A stretch of 64,000 bases of DNA from CAYRDK01 sp043819345 (GTDB taxonomy: Bacteria > Omnitrophota > Gorgyraeia > Velamenicoccales > Velamenicoccaceae): positions 101,509 to 165,508 of the forward strand of contig JBDREX010000010.1 in assembly GCA_043819345.1 (NCBI GenBank), in the 5' to 3' direction. The notes below the pieces were generated by a model. That model did not search any database and was not told where the DNA came from. It saw only the letters and a list, made by a program, of their open reading frames with translations. Both the position numbers and the translations under genes were made by a program. Shown one piece after another: positions 8,198 to 17,392 of this stretch. Position 1 is the stretch's first letter. Each line of letters begins with the position of its first letter.

Positions 8198-10294
8198 CTA
8201 ATTTTTCTTAAAAAAGGAACTATCTTTATATTTTTTATCTGCTTCCCTTAATAAACGTTTGGCATGCTCCAATACTTCTTCAACGCTAATAGCTTCCAAA
8301 CACTTAAACTGATTCTCACAAGCGTGTGCCAGACAAGACAGGCAATCCGTCTTCTTATGAATAACAACGCTAGAATCCCCTAAAGGCCCCCAACGCAATG
8401 GCCCCAAGCCCGGTTGATTACGCCCAAATATAGAAATAACAGATGTGCCAACCGCGACGGCAAGGTGCACGGGGCCTGAATCATTGGAAATAACCAAAGC
8501 GCAACGTTTAAACAAGCTCGCCAACTGGCTTAAAGAAAGTTTTCCCGACAAATCAATAGGCTTGCATTGTGTTATCCGCATCAACTGTCCAGAAATATCC
8601 TGATGTGCCGCATCTGCAACAATCACAATTTTGGCATGATATGAAACGGTCAAGCGATCGACCATGTCAGCAAAACGCGCGACAGGCCAACGCTTAGAAA
8701 TACAACTCGCTGCCGGATTAACAGCGATCAGACGATCAGATAACGCAATCCCAGCCTGATGAAGAAGATTGTCCACAAACTCTTCAGAACTTTGTTTTAT
8801 GGGCATGTAGAGTTCTTGTTGTTGTCCTGTAATTCCCAAAGGTCTTAAGAGATCAAAATTATACTCTGACTCATGCTTTAACCCTTGTTGTTTATAGTGC
8901 GGCAAAGCCTTTGTCAAAAAATAAGAGGCCTTATGGCTATAGCCAATACGCTCCTTAATATCAGCCAAAAAACATATTAAGTGTATCCTAATCGTTGGAT
9001 GAAGAATAATGGCTAAATCAAATTTCTTTCTCTTTAAAACAGAAACGGCCTTCAACGTTCCCAATAACCCCTGATGCCGGCCATCTTTATCAAGCACAAT
9101 CACTTCATCAATAAAGGGGTTTCCATCAACAATTTCTCTTGTATAAGGTGAAACCATCATCGCAATATGACTCATAGGATAAAAATGCCGCAAAGCTTTT
9201 AGGACAGGGGTGGAAATGAGGACATCTCCGATGCGGTCTGTACGCACAACTAAAATACGTTTATATAAATCACTCTCAAGCCCTTTACCGCGGCCTTCCA
9301 ACACAAGGCGAAGAGCCAATATCACATCAAAAGGGGTAATCATCTTTAAACACTCAAGCTGATGACAACAACTGGATTTGCCACAAGGCGCACACGAAAC
9401 ACTTTTACGTACAGCCATGCTATTATTTGACCATGGCCCATATTTCACGCAATCCGTCGGGCCAAATAAAGCGACAATGGGCCTGTTTAAGTAACTTGCA
9501 ATATGCAAAACACCGCTATCGTTACAAACAATCAATTCCGCTGATAAAATCAAAGCACATAGTTGACCAAAATTCGTTTTTCCGGCTACATCAATGACGC
9601 CTTCACCTATCGAATGTGCAATTTTAGACGTCAAAGACGCTTCATCAGCAAGCCCTGACAAAACTACCTTAAAACCAAATTCATCCCTGAGTTGTCGGAC
9701 GACCTCTAAAAAACCCTCTGGATCCCACTGCTTAAGATCACTCCTGGCTCCTGGCACAACCACAACAACTCTATCTTTAGGCAAAACTCCATAGCTGCCT
9801 AAAAGCTGATGAATATATTCTTTATCTGTATCCGAAATAAAAGAAGGATTGCGCTTTTCATAAAAGGCTAAAAATTCTTCTTGGCCTATATCAGCGCCTC
9901 TAAAAGCCCTCAAGGCGGTATAAAGATGTCTGCGGCTAAAATGTTGTACCCAGGAAGGATAAGCTACAAAAGAAGGATTTTTATAGGGCGCTCTTAAACC
10001 CCATCGATAGAAAGTATTTTTTAAATCTACGATCAGATCGAAATTTTTTTTCTTTAATTGATAAAATAGATCGATCTTGTGGCGCAAAGGAGCGTTTTTC
10101 TTAAAAATAATCAAATCATCAACATCCGGATGATTTTCAAAAACACATTTCGTGCGCGGCCCAACTACAACAGTAATGCGCCCACGCGGATATTCTCGTT
10201 TTAAAGAATCAAAAGCCGGCAACGCCATCATGGCATCACCCAGATTGCTCAACGTAATGAAAAGGATTCTTTTTATTTGCGGCGTATCAACCAT
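8198..10294 (-). CDS. Tandem glycosyltransferase family 9 protein (two heptosyltransferase domains)
   Basis: The 698-residue product carries two complete GT9 (ADP-heptose:LPS heptosyltransferase) units. Domain 1 starts at RILFITLSNLGDAMMALPAF and domain 2 at about residue 345 with RILVVRTDRIGDVLISTPVL. Each has the nucleotide-sugar motif (LIVCNDSGVLHIASYL; LVISNDSGPVHLAVAVG) and each ends in a four-cysteine cluster (CAPCGKSSCC..C; CLSCLAHACENQFKC). Normal GT9 enzymes are about 340 residues. I infer consecutive core-sugar transfers by one polypeptide. It overlaps the preceding GT9 gene by 22 bases. Confidence 0.85.
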   Translation of the reverse strand: MVDTPQIKRILFITLSNLGDAMMALPAFDSLKREYPRGRITVVVGPRTKCVFENHPDVDDLIIFKKNAPLRHKIDLFYQLKKKNFDLIVDLKNTFYRWGLRAPYKNPSFVAYPSWVQHFSRRHLYTALRAFRGADIGQEEFLAFYEKRNPSFISDTDKEYIHQLLGSYGVLPKDRVVVVVPGARSDLKQWDPEGFLEVVRQLRDEFGFKVVLSGLADEASLTSKIAHSIGEGVIDVAGKTNFGQLCALILSAELIVCNDSGVLHIASYLNRPIVALFGPTDCVKYGPWSNNSMAVRKSVSCAPCGKSSCCHQLECLKMITPFDVILALRLVLEGRGKGLESDLYKRILVVRTDRIGDVLISTPVLKALRHFYPMSHIAMMVSPYTREIVDGNPFIDEVIVLDKDGRHQGLLGTLKAVSVLKRKKFDLAIILHPTIRIHLICFLADIKERIGYSHKASYFLTKALPHYKQQGLKHESEYNFDLLRPLGITGQQQELYMPIKQSSEEFVDNLLHQAGIALSDRLIAVNPAASCISKRWPVARFADMVDRLTVSYHAKIVIVADAAHQDISGQLMRITQCKPIDLSGKLSLSQLASLFKRCALVISNDSGPVHLAVAVGTSVISIFGRNQPGLGPLRWGPLGDSSVVIHKKTDCLSCLAHACENQFKCLEAISVEEVLEHAKRLLREADKKYKDSSFFKKN

Positions 10295-11343
10295 CCCTGT
10301 TTTTCTACCTCGCTAAGGACAAGATCCGGCGTTAAAGTACTCATACATATATTATTTTGACAACTAAGATTATAACAAGGAATCACACAATGTATATCTT
10401 TATGCGACAAAACAGAACAATGATCTGCGGTTGTCAAAGGCCCCGTCGCCTTAATAGAAGTTGGCCCATACAAAGCAACCGCCTTTGCTTTAACGGCCAA
10501 GGCAACGTGCAATGGCCCCGAATCAGCAGAAATAACAAGGTCGCTTTTCTGAAAAAGAGCCCCCAACTGTTTCAGATTTGTCACGCCGCAAGCGATTTTT
10601 GGCTTGTGATCAGCATAAGAGGCGATTTTCTGGGCACGAGGCGCATCTTTATGTGTACCTGAAATAACAACTTCTACATCATAATCCTGCACTAGACGAT
10701 CTATCAGCTCAGCAAAATACTTTTCCGGCCACAATTTTAATTCCCAGTTTCCTCCAACATGCAAAACAACTATCTTACACTCACTATCTAAACCTTGGCT
10801 CTTCAACCAATGGTCCACATAAACCTCATCTTCACTGGTTACAAAAAAATCACAATAACGTTCTTCTTTGGGAATCTTGCTTCCGGTAACAACATAATAA
10901 TAAATATCCGCCCTATGATATTCTCCTACCGGAGATATCAGCTTATCTGTTAATAGAAAACCGCGTTTTTTCGTATAGTATCCCACTCTCCTCTTAATAC
11001 CTGCTAAGAAACAGCATAATGTGCGGGAAAAAGATCTATGAAAAAAATAAACAATATTAAAATGGCGCACTCTTATTTCTCGAATCAGCCTGAGCTTGCC
11101 CAAAAAACCTCTATGACGGCCGGATTCCTCTAAAACCATCACCTCGTCCAAATAATTGTTTCCCATTAAAGCATCTTTGCAACGAGGCACAACAAGAGCA
11201 GCTATATAGGCGCCAGGATGAGCCTTGCGGATAGCTCTAATGGCTGGCGTTGAAAACAAAACATCCCCAAGCCAATTAACCTCAACAATGAGTATCCTCT
11301 CCCTGGCATAAAAAGGCGCGATATCCGCTTCTGATACTCTCAT
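10273..11343 (-). CDS. Glycosyltransferase family 9 (heptosyltransferase-like)
   Basis: The product has 356 residues with the GT9 opening RILIVEVNWLGDVLFSTPAIRA at about residues 16-37, the catalytic half HVGGNWELKLWPEKYF, and the donor-binding LVISADSGPLHVALAVKA. It ends with the cysteine pattern CVIPCYNLSCQNNIC seen in the neighbouring GT9 proteins. It acts at the cytoplasmic face on lipid A-core. Its start overlaps the upstream deacetylase stop by four bases. Confidence 0.86.
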   Translation of the reverse strand: MRVSEADIAPFYARERILIVEVNWLGDVLFSTPAIRAIRKAHPGAYIAALVVPRCKDALMGNNYLDEVMVLEESGRHRGFLGKLRLIREIRVRHFNIVYFFHRSFSRTLCCFLAGIKRRVGYYTKKRGFLLTDKLISPVGEYHRADIYYYVVTGSKIPKEERYCDFFVTSEDEVYVDHWLKSQGLDSECKIVVLHVGGNWELKLWPEKYFAELIDRLVQDYDVEVVISGTHKDAPRAQKIASYADHKPKIACGVTNLKQLGALFQKSDLVISADSGPLHVALAVKAKAVALYGPTSIKATGPLTTADHCSVLSHKDIHCVIPCYNLSCQNNICMSTLTPDLVLSEVEKQGWLIRRK

Positions 11344-12164
11344 CTAGACATCTCCTTCATCCTGACATAATAGCCACTCGTTTCAATAAAAAAAACAAAA
11401 GGATTGTCCACCTTCTCTGTCATTTTAATCCTCTTTAAAGCAAAAAGATTAAAACGATTCAAATCTTTTTTAAGAGGCAACGTTGTTACAGCTACATGAT
11501 ATCCGGCCTTCCGGACACATTGGATCACCTCTGCGCTATAACCACCTACCGGATACGCAAAAGTATTAACAGGCTCTTTTAAAATAGCCTCAAGATCTTT
11601 TTTGCTTGCCACAACCTCTTCATCAAGCATATGGCCATCTTTTATGTCGGGCAAATAGGGATGGCTTCTTGTATGGGCCCCAATTGCCATCAAGCCCTCC
11701 CGCGCCATCTCCAATAACATTTTCTTATCCAGAAACCGATACTCATGCCCTCTTATCTGCCTGCTCTGGCCAATATAATCAACAACCATAAAAATCGTCG
11801 CTGGAAATTGGTACTTTTTTAAAATCGGATAAGCAATTGTATAATTATTTTCATACCCATCATCAAAAGTGATCACAACTGTTTTAAAAGGGATCCTTTT
11901 GTGGTCTTCGATCATCTGAGCCAACTCCAAAAGGGAAATCACATGATAGCCGCCTTGACGCAAAAAAGCCATCTGCTTACTAAAAACCTCTTCACTAACA
12001 TTCAAGATACTCTCTTTCTCTAAAGATTCGCCGACACTATGGTACATCAGAATAACCGGATCACGCCCACCCAATACAAGATAAGCGATCCAAACAAAAA
12101 ATGAAAAAACAACAAAAACAAAAAAATACAAAAATATTTTTTTTATCAATTTGCACATTTTCAA
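11340..12164 (-). CDS. Membrane-anchored polysaccharide deacetylase (NodB/CE4 family)
   Basis: A single N-terminal membrane segment (KKIFLYFFVFVVFSFFVWIAYLVLG) is followed by the CE4 domain: VILMYHSVG, the metal/catalytic TFDDGYENNY at about residue 99, HTRSHPYLPD and FAYPVGGYSAEV. It should remove N-acetyl or similar groups from an extracytoplasmic or lipid-linked sugar chain. The substrate cannot be told from sequence. Four-base overlaps with both neighbouring genes place it in the glycosyltransferase operon, so an LPS or surface glycan is likely. Confidence 0.85.
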   Translation of the reverse strand: MKMCKLIKKIFLYFFVFVVFSFFVWIAYLVLGGRDPVILMYHSVGESLEKESILNVSEEVFSKQMAFLRQGGYHVISLLELAQMIEDHKRIPFKTVVITFDDGYENNYTIAYPILKKYQFPATIFMVVDYIGQSRQIRGHEYRFLDKKMLLEMAREGLMAIGAHTRSHPYLPDIKDGHMLDEEVVASKKDLEAILKEPVNTFAYPVGGYSAEVIQCVRKAGYHVAVTTLPLKKDLNRFNLFALKRIKMTEKVDNPFVFFIETSGYYVRMKEMSR

Positions 12165-13285
12165 AACCTCGCAACTTTACACGCAAAAGCCGGATAAAAC
12201 ACTTTATAAATATCTCTCGTCTTTTCCGCCATGCCCCTGAGAGAAAATTTTTCCCTAACATGCGCTTTCGCGTTAGTAATAATGCTATCCCTCAAATCTT
12301 TTTGGTCCAATAGCGTTTCCAGCGATGCTACCAGAGATGACACATCCTTCGGCCCACATAACAATCCCGTCCGGCCGTCTTGAATAACAGTGGGAATACC
12401 TCCCACCTTAGAACCCACAACAGCAACACCACTCGCCTGAGCTTCCAGAATAGAAATACCAAGCCCTTCCTGAATAGAAGGCATAACAAAAATATCCATT
12501 ATAGACAACGCATTTGCCGTATCAGCAACGGAAGGACACAATAACACATCAGCTCCTAAGGAATCTTGTTGAATCAATGCCTTTAGGTAAGCCTCTTCTT
12601 TGCCATCCCCTATTATTAAAAATTGAATATCTCTTCTTTTCTTCAGAAGTTCTCTGGCGGCTAATATCAGATATTTCTGCCCCTTCACAGAAGATAACCT
12701 GCCGATATGACCAATAATTTTTTTTGCGGGATCAAGCCCCAGTTCCTGTTTGAGCGAACAACCTAAACCCGACGAAGTAGCCGCAAACCTGTCAACATCT
12801 ACACCATTGTATATTAAAACCACGCGGCCTGGATCCACATGAAAATCCTTAACAAGATGATCTGCTACCTGATCACTAATAGCAATCACTTTTTGACCCC
12901 AGCAAGGTAAAAATCTACGGAAAAATCTTGTTTTAAAAAAACCATGGCACGTTGAAATATACGGCTTACCCGAAAAAAATGACAAAAGTGCCGCCAATAC
13001 CTGCGTCACCCTCGTATTGGCATGTATAAGATCAATCTCATTTTTTGTCAGCCTGAACAACTTAAAAAAAGAAAAAAAGACTTTCAGACTTACTTCACAC
13101 TTTGTTTTTAATGGAATCTTTATATGTTTAATGCCCAATGCCACAAATTCGTGTTCCAGTTCTCCTCCCCGACTCGCCACATAAAACTGCAAGTCCCCAT
13201 CTTTAACTAAAAATCGGCACAAACCTAACATATAGGCGGCAATACCTCCCCGGTTCAAATGATTAGCCAACATAAGGATTCTCAT
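12161..13285 (-). CDS. Glycosyltransferase family 4
   Basis: The 374-residue GT-B fold enzyme has an N-terminal LANHLNRGGIAAYMLGLCRFL glycine-rich loop, STCHGFFKTRF, and the C-terminal donor-site IIGHIGRLSSVKGQ with EGLGISILEAQASG (E-x7-E motif). It begins at an ATG that overlaps the end of the GT4-GT9 fusion gene by four bases. The sugar and acceptor are unknown. The operon suggests LPS core or an attached oligosaccharide. Confidence 0.87.
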   Translation of the reverse strand: MRILMLANHLNRGGIAAYMLGLCRFLVKDGDLQFYVASRGGELEHEFVALGIKHIKIPLKTKCEVSLKVFFSFFKLFRLTKNEIDLIHANTRVTQVLAALLSFFSGKPYISTCHGFFKTRFFRRFLPCWGQKVIAISDQVADHLVKDFHVDPGRVVLIYNGVDVDRFAATSSGLGCSLKQELGLDPAKKIIGHIGRLSSVKGQKYLILAARELLKKRRDIQFLIIGDGKEEAYLKALIQQDSLGADVLLCPSVADTANALSIMDIFVMPSIQEGLGISILEAQASGVAVVGSKVGGIPTVIQDGRTGLLCGPKDVSSLVASLETLLDQKDLRDSIITNAKAHVREKFSLRGMAEKTRDIYKVFYPAFACKVARF

Positions 13286-15381
13286 GACCTTTTACGGGCC
13301 TCCAAAAGACGTTCTATTGCTTCCATAACATCCTCAACAGAAATTTTTTTCATGCATACATTTGTTCTTTTTGGGCATTGCCCCTTGTAGCAAGGCACAC
13401 AACCTTTCTGCAAGACAACAGATGAATAGCCGCAAGGTAAATGCCTCTTTGGATTTGTTGGGCCAAAAAGGGCCACAAAAGGAACGCACATAGCAGCCGC
13501 CAAATGCATCGGCGCTGAATCTCCGGTCACAAAACAATCGCATTTTTCAACCAGGCAAGCCAATTGCATCAAAGATGTCAAACCCACCGCGCAGATTGGT
13601 TCAAAGGTCAAATTTTTAAGGATCTTTTTAACAAAACCAATGTCATTCTTGTGGCCTGTCAACATCACGCGATATCCTTTTTGAGCCAATTTTTCACACA
13701 ATTGAGCATAGCTTTTTAAAATCCAGCGCTTAGATTGCCAGCGAGCACTGGCTCCAACATTAATACCAATCAGCTTTTCAGCCCCAGGCGCATTCCTCTT
13801 CAGAAAATTCTCGGCAAATGTTTTATCATCCTCCGAAGGCCACAATTGGAGTTTTTCATCAGCGTGTTCAATACCAAGCATTTTTAATAACTGAAACTGA
13901 TGCTCAACAGGATCAAGGGGCTTACACTGATCATCTTTAATGGCCTTATTCATCAAAAAACTCATTTTTCCATTATCATAACCATAACGTGCTTGGCTCA
14001 TCGTCAGATAACTCAACAAATGGCTAATTTTATTATTTTGAAAATCAATAACACAGTCAAAACGCTTGCCTAAAATCTTTTTTGCGAGCGACCACAATCC
14101 TGTCAGCCCTTTGTCCCTGCCCTTAAAATCACAAACAATCAATTCATCAATGTAAGGACATCTTTGAAAGACTTCTTTGGTTGTGTTATTCGTCAAACAG
14201 CTGATCTTAGAAAAAGGAAATTTCCTTTTAATCGCTTTCAAGGAAGGCACAACAAGAACAGCATCCCCTAAAGCGCTCATTTTAATAACAAGAATACGCT
14301 TAACACTAAGCGCTTCCTCATAAACCTTAAGAGTATCTTTGGCCATCTTTTCCAATGAATAGTTTTCTTCAACATTCTTTCTCGCATTAATAGCCAATTG
14401 GCACGCAAAAGAAGGATTCGTAAGGATGCGAACCATGGCTTCTGCTAAAGATTCAACATCCCGCGGATACACCAATAACCCCGTCTGGCCATCTTTAATA
14501 ATTTCAACAACGCCACCCACTTTCGTCGCTATAACAGGAACACCACTCGCCTGAGCTTCCACAATAACCCGGCCAAATGCTTCCTGAGCGACAGAAGGCA
14601 TCACTAAGAGATCTACTTCTGAAAGCAACTCAGGGATATCCCTGCGGTTGCCTAAAAACCGAACCGCATCTTTTAACCCCAACCTGCGGACCCAAGCCAC
14701 TAACTCTTCCTGGTAATGCTCTTTGCCAGATGAAACTCCACCAATAATCCACGCCTTGACAAAAGAAACGGACCTTAAAACACGGGCAAAAGCCTTTAAA
14801 AAATACAACTGACCCTTAATGGGAGTAACTCTTCCGACAACAGCAACGACCGGTTCCCTCTTGCCTTCCAGTGAAGGAGTGCGATAAACAAAACGGTTAA
14901 GATCTACACTTCTTGAAATAAGCCTGATATTTTCCAGCGGAACCCCAAAATCTTTTACCATGTGCCTACCAATCACTGAGCTTGGCACAATCGTATATTT
15001 ACCCCAGCCCATCATTGCGCTAAAAATATGGCGGCTATAATAACCATGAGCTGTCGTAATCAAAGTGACATTCGTTTTATGAGAAGCCATGAAACCAATC
15101 CAGGCAGGTACCCGCGAACGCGCGTGTATTAACTCAATATTTTCTTCTTTTATAATGTCGGCCACCTTTGCTGCTGCCTTTATCATGACGCCAAAAAATT
15201 TATGATTAACAGGTAACTTATAATGACGGATGCCACAGGCTTCTAATTCCTTAACCAGTGAACCTCCTGCCGATATGACAACGCAATGATGTCCGTGCTC
15301 AACGAGATACTTAGCCAAATCAATCGTACCCGTTTCAACACCGCCAACTTCTAATTTAGGTAGAATCTGTAAAATATTCAT
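13282..15381 (-). CDS. Fusion of glycosyltransferase family 4 and family 9
   Basis: Residues 1 to about 355 form a GT4 enzyme (PKLEVGGVETGTIDLAKYL; VVAVVGRVTPIKGQ; EAFGRVIVEAQASGVPV). From about residue 356, RILVIKMSALGDAVLVVPSL opens a complete GT9 heptosyltransferase that includes CFVTGDSAPMHLAAAM and the terminal CVPCYKGQCPKRTNVC cluster. There is no frameshift or linker stop, so one 699-residue protein is made. I know these families as separate proteins, so the pairing is unusual. It implies coupled addition of heptose and another sugar. Confidence 0.85.
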   Translation of the reverse strand: MNILQILPKLEVGGVETGTIDLAKYLVEHGHHCVVISAGGSLVKELEACGIRHYKLPVNHKFFGVMIKAAAKVADIIKEENIELIHARSRVPAWIGFMASHKTNVTLITTAHGYYSRHIFSAMMGWGKYTIVPSSVIGRHMVKDFGVPLENIRLISRSVDLNRFVYRTPSLEGKREPVVAVVGRVTPIKGQLYFLKAFARVLRSVSFVKAWIIGGVSSGKEHYQEELVAWVRRLGLKDAVRFLGNRRDIPELLSEVDLLVMPSVAQEAFGRVIVEAQASGVPVIATKVGGVVEIIKDGQTGLLVYPRDVESLAEAMVRILTNPSFACQLAINARKNVEENYSLEKMAKDTLKVYEEALSVKRILVIKMSALGDAVLVVPSLKAIKRKFPFSKISCLTNNTTKEVFQRCPYIDELIVCDFKGRDKGLTGLWSLAKKILGKRFDCVIDFQNNKISHLLSYLTMSQARYGYDNGKMSFLMNKAIKDDQCKPLDPVEHQFQLLKMLGIEHADEKLQLWPSEDDKTFAENFLKRNAPGAEKLIGINVGASARWQSKRWILKSYAQLCEKLAQKGYRVMLTGHKNDIGFVKKILKNLTFEPICAVGLTSLMQLACLVEKCDCFVTGDSAPMHLAAAMCVPFVALFGPTNPKRHLPCGYSSVVLQKGCVPCYKGQCPKRTNVCMKKISVEDVMEAIERLLEARKRS

Positions 15382-15393
15382 AAGATAATAACT

Positions 15394-15463
15394 GTTAGCG
15401 AGTTCACAAATATACGTATTTGCGGGTTAATCCCGCTGACTCGCACACTCACTAACCCGCAAA
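15394..15463 (-). repeat. Intercistronic palindromic repeat, copy A (CGGGTTA core)
   Basis: TTTGCGGGTTA at 15419-15429 pairs perfectly with TAACCCGCAAA at 15453-15463, and GCGGG/CCCGC forms an inner hairpin. It shares words (GTTAGCGAGT, ACTCGC, CTAACCCGC) with copies at 34322, 40304 and 41791. The 3' arm includes the last codons and stop of the lpxL/ELM1 gene. Confidence 0.65.
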
Positions 15464-17392
15464 CAAAACCTGTTTTAACTTCTCCTTAATAACACCCTGT
15501 GTATCAAAAAACACACTCTGAGGTTTCGCATGAACAATCCACATCAGCGTTTCATCTAAATCCTTTACTTTACATAAGAAGATATGGCCCCTCTGTGCCA
15601 TGAGATCCAAAAACTTTTCAACTTTATTTGCAGCTTTTTTGCACCTGGATTTAAAAACAACAACATATTTTCCGCTAGATGCCGCCTCACTTACCATAGA
15701 AATACTCTCCCCGCTAACAATCACAATATCGCTTAAATGAATAATGCCACCAACGGTACCCGGTGGATTGTCCTCTGCCGCGTCAACAAAAAGCCGACAC
15801 ATAGAATTATCTTTCTTAAAATGCGATTCTAACACCCTGACAACTTTTTTCGGAGTCCGCCGAGACGTCGTTAAAAACAGCAGGATATTCTGCCGTTCTG
15901 CCATTTTTTTAATTTGCAAACATAAAAAATCCGTCAACTCAGGTGTTAATTCATAATTTTTCGAATCTCCGCCGATCAAAAGACCGATTTTCAAAATTTC
16001 CGCCTGTTCAAAAAACCGCAATTCGCTTTTTACACTACAAAGCTGCTCAAAATCTCTTTTAACAGAATCAGCCGTAACCGTATTTACAGACCCAGGAATA
16101 GACAAAACGTTCTTTCTCTTGGGCAAGCGGTCATGTTCAGGAGCTATAACCATACTAAATTTTGAAACACTAAAAATACCCGGCCTCATAACAACAAAAG
16201 ATTGCGCCATATGTTCAAAAGACATAACAAGATTTAGCGCGGCGACACCAGAACCAGCCGATACAACAATATCATAATCTTTCGACAAACATGCCAAACG
16301 CGTTTGACGCGTAACCAATAAAGACAAAAAACCTTTTCCCATGCGACGGCCAAAAAGAAAAACAATCAAGGCCAAAAGACGGGAACAAAAAAGATTTTTA
16401 TATTCAACGCTGACTACTTTCACCGTGGCTTTACTCACAGAATCCTGAATCAGGTGCGCAAGAGCCAAAGACTGATTAAGATGGCCGAGTTTATCATCGC
16501 TTAAAACAAGAATATCTTTCTGAGGCGAATGTTTCCATCTTTTATAAAACCAAAGATACTCGGATGGAAAACAACAAATGTGTTTCTGAAAAATATGGTT
16601 GATTTGCGTCAAATTATGCTTTAAGTCAGCAGCAGCATCTGAGGAAACAGATAATTCATAAGGAGAAAAAATCATCTCATGGGTAGGCCCATGAATACGA
16701 TGCATGAAAGCAATAATAATCTTGGCCCCTAATTTTTTGGCCAATCTTACGCTGCCAATCGGCGTCATAGCAAGTTTTGAAAAAAATTCAATCGCCATGC
16801 CATCCTGACCGCCATGATCAGCAATAGTGCCTAAAATATTGTTCGCGCTCAAATGCGAGACAAGCTTTTTAAGCTCATCCACGCGAATCACATGCACCCC
16901 CTTACTCTCCCGCAAACCATTCAAAAGACCATCTATCTTTTTGTGCTTAGATTGAGGCTGCGACAACATCGCATAACGACTATCTTTTAACAAAAGAGCA
17001 CACGCTGCGTTAGATAGCTCCCAGCTACCCGCATGCACCCCCAAAAAAATAATTCCCCGTTTATGAACAAGCGCATCTTTTAGGCAATCCAAACCTTTAA
17101 ATCTGATATATTTTTTAACATAACTCTCATCAACATAAGATAAGTACAGCGTTTCAAAAAAATTCTGAGCAAACCGCATATGCATCTGCTGGACGATTCT
17201 CTTATGCTCAGCTAAAGACTTTTGCCCAAAAGCAATCTTTAAATTTTTAAGAGCTTTTTGATTCTGGCGGCCAGCAAGGTAATAATAAAGCCATCCAAGC
17301 CTGCGCGCGAAAAATAGCCATGCCTCAATAGGCAGAAACCTCATGATAAAGATAAGGATCCTAAGCGTGATACAAAGTATCGAGTCTTTCAT
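15452..17392 (-). CDS. Fusion of LpxL-type lipid A acyltransferase and ELM1-like domain
   Basis: Residues 1 to about 300 match the lauroyl/myristoyl acyltransferase family: membrane-associated N-terminus, LGVHAGSWELSNAA with the catalytic H-x4-E, DHGGQDGMAIEFFSKLAMTP and FPSEYLWFYKRWKH. From about residue 305, ILVLSDDKLGHLNQSLALA opens a domain like the mitochondrial-fission ELM1 family (PF06258), with LLIGGDSKNYELT and VVSGESISMVSEAASSGKYVVVF. ELM1 domains resemble GT-B glycosyltransferases. The N-terminal half should acylate Kdo2-lipid A; the role of the second half is unknown. AGAGG lies before the ATG at 17392. It overlaps lpxK by 32 bases. Confidence 0.85.
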   Translation of the reverse strand: MKDSILCITLRILIFIMRFLPIEAWLFFARRLGWLYYYLAGRQNQKALKNLKIAFGQKSLAEHKRIVQQMHMRFAQNFFETLYLSYVDESYVKKYIRFKGLDCLKDALVHKRGIIFLGVHAGSWELSNAACALLLKDSRYAMLSQPQSKHKKIDGLLNGLRESKGVHVIRVDELKKLVSHLSANNILGTIADHGGQDGMAIEFFSKLAMTPIGSVRLAKKLGAKIIIAFMHRIHGPTHEMIFSPYELSVSSDAAADLKHNLTQINHIFQKHICCFPSEYLWFYKRWKHSPQKDILVLSDDKLGHLNQSLALAHLIQDSVSKATVKVVSVEYKNLFCSRLLALIVFLFGRRMGKGFLSLLVTRQTRLACLSKDYDIVVSAGSGVAALNLVMSFEHMAQSFVVMRPGIFSVSKFSMVIAPEHDRLPKRKNVLSIPGSVNTVTADSVKRDFEQLCSVKSELRFFEQAEILKIGLLIGGDSKNYELTPELTDFLCLQIKKMAERQNILLFLTTSRRTPKKVVRVLESHFKKDNSMCRLFVDAAEDNPPGTVGGIIHLSDIVIVSGESISMVSEAASSGKYVVVFKSRCKKAANKVEKFLDLMAQRGHIFLCKVKDLDETLMWIVHAKPQSVFFDTQGVIKEKLKQVLFAG

